This document shows positions 21,340-33,659 of a DNA stretch of 64,000 bases, piece by piece. The translations under genes and the position numbers were made by a program. The DNA comes from Branchiostoma floridae. Lineage: Eukaryota > Chordata > Leptocardii > Amphioxiformes > Branchiostomatidae. Each line of letters begins with the position of its first letter. The first letter of the stretch is position 1. Where the stretch lies: contig NC_049990.1 in NCBI RefSeq assembly GCF_000003815.2, positions 21,214,321-21,278,320 of the forward strand, in the 5' to 3' direction. The notes below the pieces were generated by a model. It saw nothing but the letters and a program-made list of their open reading frames with translations. It did no database searches and was not told the origin of the DNA.

Positions 21340-23030
21340 ACTGACTCAGAGTCTTCCGCGAATTCCCCTTTTTGCCGTAGGAAGGCCTCTGATAGAGGCT
21401 ACAAAACAAATAGCATGGCCCTAGAAACGGCGATCGTGAATAATCACTGGCTGATAGCGGACGTCCGCTCTTTAAGGGGTCTTTAAGGTATGATTATACT
21501 TTTTCTGATTGTGAACAGCTAGCTAGGGATGTCTTTCTTATTGTCTGCATTGTGACCTTTGGCTAAGTACTAGTGTAGCATGCGGTGTTCCACGTGTTTG
21601 TCCTAGTTGAGAAGCCAGGCAGGGGCTTAATTGCCTGACTGGCTGACCTCGACCCACTGACACAGCACCGACCAGACTGGGAGGCCCCACCGGAGGGATT
21701 AGGTGTCATAAGGTGCGACCACAGACAATGTAGAATCGCATGCAAGGAGATATGAAACGGAGGAAAAGACTGACAGTGCGTCAGTATTAATCTCAAAGCA
21801 GATCCTACGGTAACACAAGATAGTATCTCTGATTGAATGCTGCCAAAGGAGTGAAGCCGACCTAGGAGTAAGTCACCTTTGGCCAACTGTACTCTTTAGC
21901 CAGCTTTAATACTATTTTATGCCACTTGTAAATCTGCCTGGATATCACGTTAGTATAGCAGTATAGAATCATAAAATGGCCAGGAAACACGCGGAAACCG
22001 TGAAAATGATCTGTCCACGATTTACCGTAGTGTACCCAAGGAGCACGGTTTCAAAAAAACAGTGATTTTTTTTAACCTCCTTGGTGTACCAAACGTGACC
22101 CCGGCCTCCCATACGTCACATGTACGCACACATTGGTCTGCCCATTACAAGTTTTACATCAATTTAGATGCAAAGTACTCGTGTGATATTCCTGGTGATA
22201 ACAGCTTAAAGTAATACGTCGCGATCGGGGTCACGATGTCAGAGAACGTCATCTGAAGGGGTCGCCGAGTTTCAAATGGTCAGAGAGTCCGACAGAGCTA
22301 TATTATAGCCTGAAATTGAAGAAATAAATACCACTGAACATCGGCTGAGCTCTGAAAAATCGCATAATGTTTGAACGACCACCGTTTTTTTTAGAAAACG
22401 TATTCACAGACATGTCGGACGCGTTACTCACCTAATGTGTGGCTAGCATGGATGACACCCTCTAGAGACCCCATAACTAATGCGCGAGGGTGAAAAAAAA
22501 AGAAAATCCAGCAAATAAATGCTGCTAAATCATAGGACTAAACAGTCAGTCTATTTCTTTATTTATTGAAATTTCCGGAATTCCCAGGCTTGGTTTGACT
22601 AATGTTCACCTCTAGAGACAATCCTCACCATTTCATTTCATTCTTGTGCAAAGAACGGAACAAGGCCGTTGTGGCCGGCTCCATGTCCTGACCATGTGCC
22701 TCTTGGAGAACAGATCCTCTGGCAAGCCTAAAATTCTGATTGACCAGGGATGCTATTGGGTGATATGTGGCCACTGTTTTTGTAGAACAGGAAAAAAATC
22801 AATGCGCACGTGGATGTCATCCATAAAATATAGTCAGTGTGGCCTAAGTAGTCTACAGAAGCAAGGAGGTCATATAACCAACCTCCTTGGTTGGATGTGT
22901 TTAGAGGGCTTCCCTTACTTCAGACGCTTTTTTCCCACTCCTAACTCACTGTGATCCATAGCTACCTTTAAATGGTCAAGATTTGTTATTTCAATCTGGG
23001 ACACATCAGTCTTGAGAACATATTTGAGTA
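21340..23030. other. Intergenic, only small hairpin remnants
   Basis: No gene recognised. A small hairpin lies at 22021-22090 (TGTACCCAAGGAG paired with CTCCTTGGTGTACC). The block at 22785-22860 (ATGTCATCCATAAAAT) recurs diverged at 25020-25085, so part of this stretch is an unclassified dispersed repeat. Confidence 0.4.
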
Positions 23031-23033
23031 CAA

Positions 23034-23215
23034 TACTGTAAATGCATTTAAGTTCGCGGGGATTTAATTTCGCGGTAGAGGGAAAAAGGACTTTTCGCGG
23101 TGGTTTTAAGTTCGCGGTAGCACCGTCTCTTACTGCCATGAAAAAAAATGTTCGCGGTGGATTTAAGTTCGAGGTGTTCAAAGCGACCACCGCGAAAGTT
23201 TCTGCATTTACAGTA
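23034..23215. mobile_element. MITE, TACTGTAAATGCA ends, copy 2
   Basis: The exact 13-bp ends TACTGTAAATGCA and TGCATTTACAGTA enclose repeated TTTAAGTTCGCGGT-like blocks. No ORF of its own. Confidence 0.9.
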
Positions 23216-23219
23216 AACA

Positions 23220-25595
23220 TTCTGTATGATGATATCAGTAAAAATTGTTATTACAGCACGTCCCCCCTTATGTGTCTTCGTATATGTCTTCTTATATATA
23301 TTTTCCGGTATCAGGCTATTCCTATGTCCCCTTTTGACAACTTCTGTCCAACCAATACATTCTGTTCGGAAAAAAATCGTTTATCAAACTAAAGTAGCCG
23401 TCATCTGAACAATTTTCAAATTCAGGCGACACAGAGAACATAATCTTTAAATCCACGGGCATTCCACATGTGATTGATGACTCATGTCTTTATTATCTTG
23501 CCGAAACAGAAAATTAGCTGTCTGACTTATGTTATGTCCATATTTGATACGGCCTGGTACATATGGCGTCACAGATAAACTCCGTGGGTACACCTTTTCG
23601 GATTGGCGGTGTCATATTTGTTATGTTTTAATTTCCTGGTTATTAATATTTAACTAACGTTTGATCTCAAAATCTGTCTTGTCGTCTCATATTGGGAATC
23701 TTCAACTCTGTATTGCGAGAGCTTCTCTCGCTTATTTCTTTTTTACTACTATGAAAATGGTGGTATTGTTTTTACTGTGATGTATGGTGGTACATGTATA
23801 TCTCTTTCTTTATTCACTATGACACAAGTCATTACATGGGCCAGCCTAGGCATCTTAGGAACCGCAGGATGGATGGCGATGTACTTTTGATACTTGTTGA
23901 AGTAGGATTTGAAATGTCAGCAAACGTTTCTACGCTTCACCTTCAATTTTCTTCCTGAATGTCACACCAGAAAAGAAGATGACGACATCAAGCAATGCGC
24001 CGTGTACATATTCATCTCCAGAAACTTCCGTTTCAATATTGATTCACGAAGAAATGACAGCTCCCGTAGCTATACGAGAAGATTGGTTTGAAATCCGATT
24101 ATTTCACGTGTATTTGTGCGATAAGATTGGGTACACGGTGACCTTGACAGAACATGTATACTAGGTTCGAATCCTCGGGCAACTTTCCCATAGGGTCGCG
24201 ATCTCTATGAATAAGAACACGGTTTACTGGTTTTAAAACCTGCTTTAGGGCCAGGTTTTGGATTACTTTACACATTCGGAAGATTGCAATCTTCAATCTT
24301 TGTCGGCATAGCTTCCAACTGGCATTGTCGTTGCATACGTGATGACCCTTTCACGCTTAACTCAACGAAATGACAGGCGTAAGTCCAAAGGGAATAAAGC
24401 TAAGGCTGTGCCGGATCGGACCGCATTGATCCGGAACCTGCTTTGGTTCACTACTGATTAAAGGAATAGAAGCCGTGCTATTTCCCATCTCTGTTGATGG
24501 GGTGTAACATGGATTAGGACAAAGTAAGTAAAATTATGGATGGCATCCTCTACAGATTGAAAAAATAATGAGATACAGCGGGAAAAAGAAGATAGGTAAT
24601 AAACAAAACAAGATGGCTAGATTTTCAAAACAGACACCTGTACCATAAACGTGGTATAACAAGAATATCTAAGTGACATAACATGGTATCATGTAGCCAA
24701 CAATACATTCTTTCTTGTACGCAAGAAATATACTACTAAAACTAGTGTAGCAAAAGTGACACTGTGTGGTAAACCTGTATCTCTTACCAAAAAAAGTTGG
24801 CAACTACACTCGTGACTTCCATTGTGGTGCCACTGTTATACAACTATCCAACAGGTTTCGAAATTCACTACTGCAGTCATAGCTCACTGTCTAGTGTCAC
24901 TTCTACAAGTACACGCATTAGGCTTCAGCACAACATACTTTCCCGTTTTGATACTTTCTCGTCATGTTGGCTATCTCCGAAGTAGACAGAATTTCTGTGT
25001 TTTTTTTTCTGAAATCAGGCAAAATCAATGAGTGCGCTGATGCCATCCATAAAATTTACTTGCTGTGGACCTGCTAAGTGTTTGGCGTTTGCAATGCCTG
25101 TCAGGCTGTGCGAAGAGATAAGAATTACGATTGATGATTCATTTCTTTCATAGTGGTGGCATTTGAGAGATCATCCTTGTTTTTCCCCATCGCCAACAGT
25201 TTTTGAATCGCTACCGTGTTCCGTTATCCCAGTTTTATTACAAATTTAATACCATAAAGCTTAAGGCCTGACATGTACATGGAACTTTAAGCCAAGCCCG
25301 AATAAGCTAATATTGTCTAGGATGCAGGCAACGGCTTGTATGTTCGCATGCTCTTCAAAATCACTTCTCTTGCAAAATTTCTGACAGAAGAATATCCTAC
25401 CTCTTTCAAAACCGGCGCAAGTTCACAAGCATCTGTATGTTTATGAACTGCTGTGTAATTCAGCAAAGCTATGATTCTTTTTACGATATCTACCCGGTTT
25501 AAATTGTCAATGTTTTGGGAAAGACCATGACTTTGAATCCGGATCCAGCCGGTCTGAGATTTTGAATCAGTATTCAGGTCTCAAAAGGAATTTGA
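23220..25595. other. Intergenic, nothing recognised
   Basis: About 2.4 kb of AT-rich sequence with only short ORFs lacking family signatures and no clear repeat apart from the fragment near 25.02 kb. Confidence 0.4.
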
Positions 25596-25602
25596 ACTAC
25601 AG

Positions 25603-28012
25603 TCAACCCTGCCCAAGGCGACCACCCGGGGGACCGGGCAAAAGCGGTCGATTTGGTCAGGTGGTCGGTTAGAAGAGTACCGACTCACAACATGCCCAAT
25701 GCATACTTTAAATGGTTTCTGTTGTGGTTAATGGCAAATAGTCGTAACGGTAGTCAAAATCCAACGCAAACTGGCTGAATTCGGCACAAAATCGTGCTAG
25801 TTACCTGCATGTATGCAGGTATGGTTTTGATGCTGGTGGGAACTTTTCGGTAGCCGGGGATGTAGGGCGCTGTATCTCGTGAACGGATGGTGCGAGCACG
25901 ACGATTTTTGGTACGTGGGTTGGGGGTGGTAGCCTAACACTCAGGTTTGATTTTGGGCCTCCTGGCGTTTGAACTTGACATTGCAGGTGGCATTTTTGGT
26001 GTTTTTGGGGCACTTTTGGCGCTGTGTGTCCGGAACGATACGCGCGATTGCGACGATTTTTGGTGCATGGGTGGGGGGTTGTTGCCTGTTGCCTAGGATT
26101 GACTTTGGGCCTTGTCGCGTTTGAACTTGACCCGGCAGGTCGAATTTTGTGTCCGGGAGGGGTGTTTCCGGAGTTATATCTTCTGAACGGCTGGTGCTGG
26201 CGCGATGATATTTGGCACATGTGTCGGCGGTGGCTGAATAATGCTCAATTTTGATTTTGGCGCCCTTGGTGCTTGAACTTGACATTTTAGGTTACCTTTT
26301 GTGCGGGCACGGGGCGTGCGCTGTATCTCCGGAACGCAAGGTGCCATTGTGTTGCCATTTGGTACGTGAGTTGTTTGTGGTGTCCTGGTGGTCAGGTTTG
26401 ATTTTGGGCCTCCTAGTGCTTGAACTTGATACTGTATAGGTTGACCCTGTTTTAGTGTGGTTGAGGCATCCTCCCAATATCTGCTTGGTTTTAAAAACAG
26501 ATTATGGTTGGGTGTAGAACCATCATCTGGCCTGGGCTACCTTCAATGTATCAGGTTACTTAGTGGCACTGACAGTTTGCCAGATGACGGGAGTGTGCCA
26601 GATTATATATCTGTTGGTCAGGTATAATTGGAGTTTGCTTATTACTCTTTGTGGTGTTTCTAGAGCTGTATAGTACTGAGTTTTAAGTTCCGGTACAAGT
26701 TCCTTTACCCTGTTGGCAATCATGGTTGAACTTGAACTTAAACAGAAGAAGATGCAATTTTCTAATGTGGAGGAGAACTGTATAGAGTGTGGGCATAAGA
26801 GAAAGGTATGTGTATGATTTGTCCTGTGTTTCTTTTTGTTTCTTTGGTAATGCCATTTCCATACTGTATACAGGTAATTTGTTGTTTTGGGCTAGTCATA
26901 TTCGCTTGGTTTTTGGGCCTGCTTAATCTATGGTACAGGCAGGGTTAAGTGGTGGAGGCTTAGCTTTGTTCTGTTTTAAATTCAGTATCGTTTGTTGCAT
27001 TTTGTCGCGGCAAATATATGATGAAATTCCCCTTCTAAGCAACTGCTCATTGGTTTGCGGGGATGTTTGCTGGGTGTTTGCTTTGACTACAACAGCTTCT
27101 GAACTTTTCAAAGCTTCCATTGCCAGCAGCTTGCCATCTATAAATGGGATTGACAAGGACATTTTTCATAGTAAATTATGCTGTTAAATTTGGCTTAGAT
27201 ACTACAGGAGATTTAGGTTTGGGTTGGTTGGATGGATTGAATGAAAATATCATACCACCCTGGGGACTAACTGTTGCTGCTGCATGGGGGCTACCACTAT
27301 TCATGTTGTCTAATGTCTATGGAACTACAGATAAAAGTATCATTGGTCAAATTATGCGAGTAACATTCCGATGTCAAGTGAATAACACCCCAGAAATAAA
27401 TCTTTAATGAATATCATTGGAAGAACACAAACCAAGGAGACTTAGCAGCTGCATTAGGTCAGTACATTGAAATAGGAAGATATTAGTATATCATGTGACA
27501 GAGTAACTACATGTGCATGGGCCATCTGAGACAAAAAAAGGTAGCGTCTCAACAACTTCAAAGTACTGTGGTTGGTTACATACTTAAGAAATCCAAAATA
27601 AGTAATGTTCATCCCTGTCCAAACTTACAAATTCAGAAAATGGAATTTCAGAGTCAGACTTTTGCATGGTGCACAACCAACACGGTAAAAAGCTCATTTT
27701 TCCAACCACGTACCACAGACAAAAAGGCAAAAATACACAATAGGTCTACAGAAACCCAATACATTTCATGCAGGCCTGAGGTCTACGAACTCTTGTTATC
27801 ATTGAAAATAGATGACATCTCAAGATTTGAAAATGACGCGGTCGTTATGGGCAGGGATTTGGTCCCTATATTTCGCGGTCGCGTAGGCACATGAAGAGGT
27901 CGCTTAATGATTACGTCAATGGGGAAAATTTTCGGGACCGAGAAAAGGCGGTCGTAATGGCCAGGTGGTCGCTAAGAATAGGTGGTCGCTTGGGCAGGTT
28001 TGACTGTACTAT
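25603..28012. mobile_element. 2.4-kb TIR DNA transposon, probably with TA target duplication
   Basis: The ends CAGTCAACCCTGCCCAAGG (left) and CTTGGGCAGGTTTGACTG (right) are inverted; the complementarity extends through GCGACCACC and beyond. TA abuts both ends. The interior holds a four-copy ~150 bp tandem repeat and a stretch at 26.7-27.9 kb with broken ORFs, one beginning MVELELKQKKMQF with a CIECGHK pair. I cannot assign a transposase; it may be a decayed or non-autonomous element. Confidence 0.7.
25860..26445 (+). repeat. Four-copy ~150-bp degenerate tandem repeat inside the transposon
   Basis: Each unit carries TGTATCTC..GAACG, then CGACGATTTTTGGTACGTGG-like, then TTTGATTTTGGGCCTCC and GCTTGAACTTGACA. 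Units start near 25867, 26020, 26177 and 26318. Proline-rich minus-strand ORFs through it look incidental. Confidence 0.75.
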
Positions 28013-28207
28013 GAAGAATATATTTCCATCGATTGTACGGCTAGCACAGTTCACGGAGTATGTAACTCCCAAGCCTGTCGGCTATGGGCAAGGAATCCAC
28101 TTTTCAGCATTGACTACAAAAGGTCAAAGTCCTTGACCCCAATCAGAAGTTCAATGTTAGCTGAAGATCACCCATGTACATGATGGGGTGAATTTTCCAG
28201 AACGTAA

Positions 28208-28800
28208 CGTTATATGCACCAAAAAGCAGTTTCTCAAGCAACTGGATATGATTTTGGAAACGTTTCAGACAACCATCCGATGGATGACGCTGTCTTTTGA
28301 CACTGCAGAGATCTAGTTGAAGAGAAGTTTTTTTTTAATGTATTCTAACCTAGACTAACCATGAATTAATATGCAAAAAGTAACAAGAGAATTTAATAGT
28401 TCATAGGAAACAAGGTTAAGACAAGACATGATGATGCGAATGAGTTAATTATCTCCCGTTGTTTGAATTATAGAAGCTAACGCCTTGTCTTTTAGCGCCA
28501 AATCCCAAGCGCCATAAATTTCCTTTGAACTACTAAAAAATTGTTATGTTGAATGCTGATGAGTGGCATTTTTGTTTTATCAATTTATATTTAGGTTAAA
28601 CCTGTTCTCTAACTAGATCTCTTTGCATATAAATTTCTAACTGGGATATAAAAAAATTCCCCCTAACAAGATTTCTCCAGTGTAATTGACGAAAGACAAC
28701 GGATGGTTGTCTGAAATGTCTAGCCGTTTCAAAAAAACATATCCAGCTGCTTGAGTAACTGCTTTTGGTGTATCTTGTTAGCTGGATGTCTAACCTTCAT
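28208..28800. mobile_element. Penelope-like tail pair in inverted arrangement
   Basis: The left arm (28208-28285, minus orientation) and the right arm (28690-28800, plus) are inverted copies of one tail: GGATGGTTGTCTGAAA, then CATATCCAG, GCTTGAGTAACTGCTTTTGG and GGATGTCTAACCTTCATCG. The right copy carries a hammerhead-like core at 28686-28717. Confidence 0.6.
28686..28717 (+). ncRNA. Hammerhead ribozyme-like core, copy 2 (degenerate)
   Basis: TTGACGA (one change from CUGANGA), stem AGACAA/TTGTCT with loop CGGATGG, then GAAAT. Same layout as the 33.0 kb copy but with a different stem sequence. Confidence 0.4.
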
Positions 28801-29389
28801 CGACGGTAACGTTATATGCACACAGCACGCTTATGATTGCTCTGTCTACTGAACCTGCCCTTATCGACATTTTCATTTTCCACGTTTTTGTTTTCCAATA
28901 AGTTCCCAGGGAATTAAAAGGCAACAGCAGTATGTCCTTGAACTTGGTTTCATACAACCTCGGTAAAGCTTAGGGCACAACCCACCGTATGTGCAAATAC
29001 GTGCTGTCTATGTGCCGAAACGTGGGCAATCTTTTGGGATCCTTAATTGGTAAGTACCGCCTCCAAACGAACTCATAGGCAATCCGACAGATTTTGGAGC
29101 ACGCAGACATGCCGTAGAACTTTGCGTGCAGGCAAAACTTTGTGTTGCCGTGTTGACGTACTCCCTCCCTGCTCTTGCCAGTCGTTCCCCACGTTTTCAG
29201 AAATACTTCGCGGACGTGGCTTCCATTAAAAAATTACGGACTAATTGCACTTACGGCGGGTTGTGCCCTTTAAGCTTAAAACACATAAGAAATACCAGCC
29301 TATATAGGGCGCACAACCATAAAACTAGGCGGGTAAACCTCAGTTTGGTCCAATGCTGAGTAGTGGTTATTCGTACGGATGCTGTCATG

Positions 29390-29612
29390 TAGCCTCCATA
29401 GCAGGCTCTCTGGGGCCTTTTTGGGGCTGATAATACAATTTTGCTGGCGCCATGGCACGGCCATTTCTTCGCTGATTGCCGACCGTCGCTGATTACTCCA
29501 GGGCCAGCAATCAACGACGGTCGGCAATCAGCGACCCAGTACAAAAATAAATGGCCAGCAAAAGTGTTTTATGAGCCAAAAAAGACCCCCAGAGAGCCTG
29601 CTATGGAGGCTA
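29390..29612. mobile_element. 223-bp MITE, TAGCCTCCATAGCAGG ends, 9-bp TSD
   Basis: Ends TAGCCTCCATAGCAGG and CCTGCTATGGAGGCTA; the arms continue inward through CTCTCTGGGG. Flanked by GCTGTCATG at 29381-29389 and 29613-29621. It splits a unit of the exon-like array. Confidence 0.9.
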
Positions 29613-30985
29613 GCTGTCATGCATGATTCTCTTTGCCTGCAAAAGAGGTTGTGTCAGCAGGACTGTTCTTAAATATGCCAAAGAGGTCAATGTACTAATT
29701 GCTTACCTGACTTTACTGGTTATAGGACTTAGTGCGCCAGTGGACGAGAGGGTGGAGAAAGAAGTGCACACCCCTCCTTCAACTTAAAAACCCAAGTGCA
29801 GGCCAGGCAGACGAGTAGCCTAACCCACCCTGTCTGTCTACCATTGTCTTCTGAGACAGACGGATGCCAAAAAACTAGTTATGCAATGAAAAACAATATT
29901 TCTAATTGGAACCAGAAATATACTAGGCAGTTATGTGGCAAACTTGTATATCCGTTTGTTTGAATGCAGAGTGGTGGTTACTCATACGGATGCCTCCATG
30001 AATCTGCAACTTGCGTCAGCAGACCTGTTCTTATACACGCCAAAGGGATCATGTACTCAATGCGTACCTGTTTTTATTGGTTACGCGATACAAAAACAAT
30101 ATTTCCACTTGGCACAAGGCAAGAAAACTAAGCTGGGTAAACTTGTCTGGTAGTTTGGTTGAATACTAAGTAGTATACGGATGCTGCTACGCATGATTCC
30201 TTCATCGATCTGCAAAAGAAGTTACGTCAACTGCTCTTACACATGATTACTCATTGCGTACCTAGATTTTAATTTGATGAAAAAACAATATTTCTTCTTG
30301 GCGAACGTCCAGAAAACTAGGTGGGTAAATCTGTGTGATAGTATAGTTGAATGCTGAGTGGTGGTTACATGTAAGGATTGCTGCGATGCCACCATAGGAT
30401 TCTCTTTCCTGCAAAAGAGGTTGCATCGACAGTACCTACCTACCTACCTACCATGTCATGTACTCATTGCTTACCTGTTTTTACTGGTTTATGCGATACA
30501 AAAAAAACTTGACAACATTTCCACTTTGTACACGGCAAGAAAACTAAGCTGGTAAACTTGTGTGGCGGTTTGGTTGAATGCCGAGTAGTGTACAGATGCT
30601 GCCATGCATGATTTCAAGACACGGTGTTCAAGAATTCAAGAAGTTGCGTCGGCAGAACTGTTCTCACACATGATTATGTACTCATTGCTTACCCGATTTT
30701 ACTAGTACTGGTAATGCGATAAAAACAATATTTCTACTTGGCGGACGGCCGGAAATATATGTGGTAGCATGGTTGAATGCTGAGTGCATGGCCATGGTGG
30801 TTACGTGTACGGGTTGCTGCTTTGCATAGGATTTTTCCTACAAAAGACGTTGCATCGACATTACGTTCTTATGCCAAAGATATCATGTACTCACTGCTTA
30901 CCTGATTTTATTGGTTATGCGATTACAAAAACAATATTACAATATTTCTACTCTAAACCAGAAATGTAAACTTATGTGTCAGTTT

Positions 30986-31203
30986 TTTTTTTTTTTTTTC
31001 TATTTGCTTTTGGACAGACGAGGACGATGTGTCACTGCACTCAAGTTTTTGTAACTTATATTAACAATGCCACATACACGGTACAGACAGAAGGAAAGTC
31101 GTGTAAAGTGCCTTTCCCAAGGGCACAACGTCGGGGGCACGGTGGGAATCGAACTCAGGACCCATAGATTCCGAGCCGAAAGCTCTACCAGTTACGCCAC
31201 GCC
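30986..31203 (-). mobile_element. tRNA-derived SINE, minus strand, 12-bp TSD
   Basis: The minus strand has a tRNA-like head (GGCGTAACTGGTAGAGC and GAGTTCGATTCCCACC), the CCCTTGGGAAAGGCAC body shared with the SINE at 4961, and a poly(A) tail (T run 30986-31000). Perfect ATGTGTCAGTTT duplications flank it (30974-30985, 31204-31215). Confidence 0.9.
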
Positions 31204-31653
31204 ATGTGTCAGTTTGGTTGAATGCTGAGCGGTGGTTAGTCATGCGGATGCAGCTAAGCAGAATTACCTTATCTGCCAAAGAAGTTGCGTCAGCACAACT
31301 TAAACACGCTAAAGAGATCATATATTCATTGCATACCTAATTTTACTGGTTATGGGATTTAAAAAAAACAATATTTCCACTTGGCACACGACCAGAAATG
31401 CAAGCGGGTAGACTTGTGTGTACAAGATTGTCTTATCTGCAAGTTGCGTCAGCACAAAAACAATTTCCGCTCTGCACACGACCAGAAAACTATAGGTGGG
31501 TAAACTTGTGTGGCAGTCAGGTGGTGAAGTGATGCTGAGTAGTGTATGGATGCTGCCATGCATGATTTCTTGTCTGCAAAAGAAACTGTGTCAGCACAAC
31601 TCTCTTCTTACACATGATCATGTACTCATTGCTTACCTCATTTTATTCGTAAT

Positions 31654-32058
31654 TAGTGGTGCGTACCTAAACTCATATTCAGGTTCAGGTCCAGCAGTTC
31701 AGGTTCGGGTCCGGACGTAAAGTCCGGACCTGAACCCATCATTGCATATTATGTGCGCTAGAGACTTTTCTTTTTTGAGGGAGAGGGGGGATGGTGCATA
31801 TAATATTATAAAATTGCATGTTAGCATGAATTGAAATGCAATGTGAAAAATACATGCAAATTATCTGTTGTCCTTTTCCAGTACAAATTTCACTATCTAT
31901 GGAAGGTTTTTGATGGTTTAGAACAAAAAAGGGAATATAAGTGACAGATAGCTTTTTGCAAGTCCGCACTTGGCTCCGGACATTTAAATTTTTTGGGGAC
32001 TTGGACCTAAACATTTTTAGGTCCAATTCCAAGTCCGGGCTTTATGTACGCACAACTA
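31654..32058. mobile_element. 405-bp hAT-like non-autonomous transposon
   Basis: Ends TAGTGGTGCGTACCTAAA and GTACGCACAACTA are inverted with small mismatches. The interior repeats AGGTCCGGAC/TCAGGTTCAGG words. Flanks TTCGTAAT and CTCGTAAT (31646-31653, 32059-32066) are an 8-bp duplication with one change, as expected for hAT. Confidence 0.75.
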
Positions 32059-32702
32059 CTCGTAATGCGATAAAAAAACAATGATTGGCGAACGACCAGA
32101 AATGTAGGTGGGTACACCTGTGTGGTAGTTTGGTTGAATGCTGGGTGATGGATACATATGTACGGAATGCTGCCATACACGCAAAACTGTTCTTACACAT
32201 GATCATGTACTCACTGCTTACCTGATTTTACTGTACCTAATGCGATAAAAAAAATTACATTTCTACTTGACTTACGGTTATAAACCTATGTGGTTGTTTG
32301 GTTGAATGCTGAATAATATGGATGCTGCCATGCATGGTTGCCTTATCTGCAAAAGAAGTTGCGTCAGCAAAGCTGTTCTAAGCATGCAAAAGAGATCATA
32401 TGCACCCATTGCTTACCTGATTTCACTGGTAACATGTATGTGATACAAAATAATATTTCTACTTGGCTCACGAATGATTCATGATTGTTTGGTAGTACAT
32501 GTACGTGGTTCCTGGACTAAGCAAGTATTTAATTGGTACACCTTCCAACATATCTGAGCGTAGAATCAATGTACGCATGTCTAACGTTTGAAACTGCATT
32601 GCTAATACAGACCAGGTTAGTTCTAACCGGTTAGAAATGGTTGCATATGTGACCTGGTAAGCCCGTAATTCCAAATCCCTTCATTTCAAATGATAACGAT
32701 CC

Positions 32703-33120
32703 AAGAACCAAGACATCCTAGACCGCGAACCACGGTGGTATGAACGGGGAGTCAGGGAGGCCATCTACGAGCGGATCTATAACCCCATCTTAAACAGGGA
32801 GGAATGCGCGTAGAACGTTCCAGTACATGGAACCTCACTTTGCATCACAAAGGACAAAGACTTCTTATTGTATTTGAATAACATTTGCATTAGATCCTTT
32901 GGAGTTAGTGAATTGACATGTTCAACCAGTTTTTCCAGCTAGTTGTACTTGTATCGAATTGTTCTGCCAGTTCATTCTAGTCAGACGCTGAAGAGGAGTG
33001 ATGGATGTCACTCGAAACATCCGGAAAAAAATCTCCGTTTGTGTCCAGTTGTAGAGATTTGATAATCATTATACTAGTATTTGAATATTGTTTACCTGGA
33101 TGTCTAGCCTTCATAAACGA
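32703..33120 (+). mobile_element. Penelope-like element 3' remnant with hammerhead-like motif
   Basis: The frame 32703-32813 encodes DILDREPRWYERGVREAIY then NPILNREE and a stop, matching the C-terminal end (GIY-YIG side) of Penelope-like retroelement ORFs. About 170 bp downstream is a hammerhead-type core (32988-33018) and then the tail GGATGTCTAGCCTTCAT. The 5' part is lost; not functional as an element. Confidence 0.75.
32988..33018 (+). ncRNA. Hammerhead ribozyme-like core, copy 1
   Basis: CTGAAGA fits the CUGANGA box. Then comes a stem GAGTGA/TCACTC closed by TGGATG, then GAAAC for the GAAA box. This order is the catalytic core of hammerhead ribozymes, known from Penelope-like elements. 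Stems I and III are not obvious, so activity is uncertain. Confidence 0.5.
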
Positions 33121-33307
33121 TCCAAGAAAATGGATTGTGATAGCTGCGTATCACCATACATGTACGTGTTGATGTCTTTGTTGTATACAGTGCCCTCGTG
33201 GCGCAAGTGTTAACGCAACCCCGCTGCTTGGCCATCTGGATCAAATTCCGTGGATACATGGGCTGTAGTTCCATCCTAGGGTCTCCCCCAGCTAGGACAT
33301 GTTGTCA

Positions 33308-33510
33308 TACCCCCGTCACATGTAGCGACAATCTATCGGATGACGAGTCTGTTGGCTCTAAATTACGAGAGGCATGACCCTGAGGGGAAGGCGGGGGGGG
33401 GGGGGGGGTAACTCTGCCATTTCTTCGTCGGCATCAGGGCCATGCCTCCTCGTAATTTAGAGCTCGAAGACTCGTCGTCCGATCGATTTTCGCTACATGC
33501 GACGGGGGTT
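33308..33510. mobile_element. Harbinger-like MITE, TACCCCCGTCACATG ends, copy 1
   Basis: Long inverted arms: GTAGCGA..ATC.ATCGGA.GACGAG and TAAATTACGAG.GGCATG, with the complement on the right, around a G-rich centre (poly-G at 33387-33403). Copy 2 at 42582 shows the insertion footprint. Confidence 0.8.
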
Positions 33511-33659
33511 TAAGGGACTGCATTCGTCATTTTGTATATTGATGTGAAGTCATTGGCCCCGTGTATGAGGAAACTTCACGCATAATCTTCGGTCAAACGT
33601 CAAACCTCTGCACGCAAAAGAATCAAACACACTCAGCGAGAGGAGTAGAGTAAACCCAG

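Larger units (their letters stand above)
29325..32470 (-). repeat. Tandem array of ~200-bp exon-like units (10 copies) with conserved splice sites
   Basis: At least ten diverged units begin near 29377, 29987, 30179, 30374, 30592, 30810, 31245, 31547, 32163 and 32320, recognisable by GGATGCTGCCATGCATG. On the minus strand nearly every unit has a donor (AAAATCAG/GTAAGCAATGAG) and 52-70 bases later an acceptor (CTTCTTTTGCAG). This leaves ~142-147 bp exon-like blocks between. No long ORF crosses the blocks. A MITE, a SINE and a hAT-like element have inserted into the array. Confidence 0.8.

Noticed and set aside
25801-26285. Proline-rich minus-strand ORFs
   Set aside because: They follow the ~150-bp tandem repeat and have no starts or splice context; treated as incidental.
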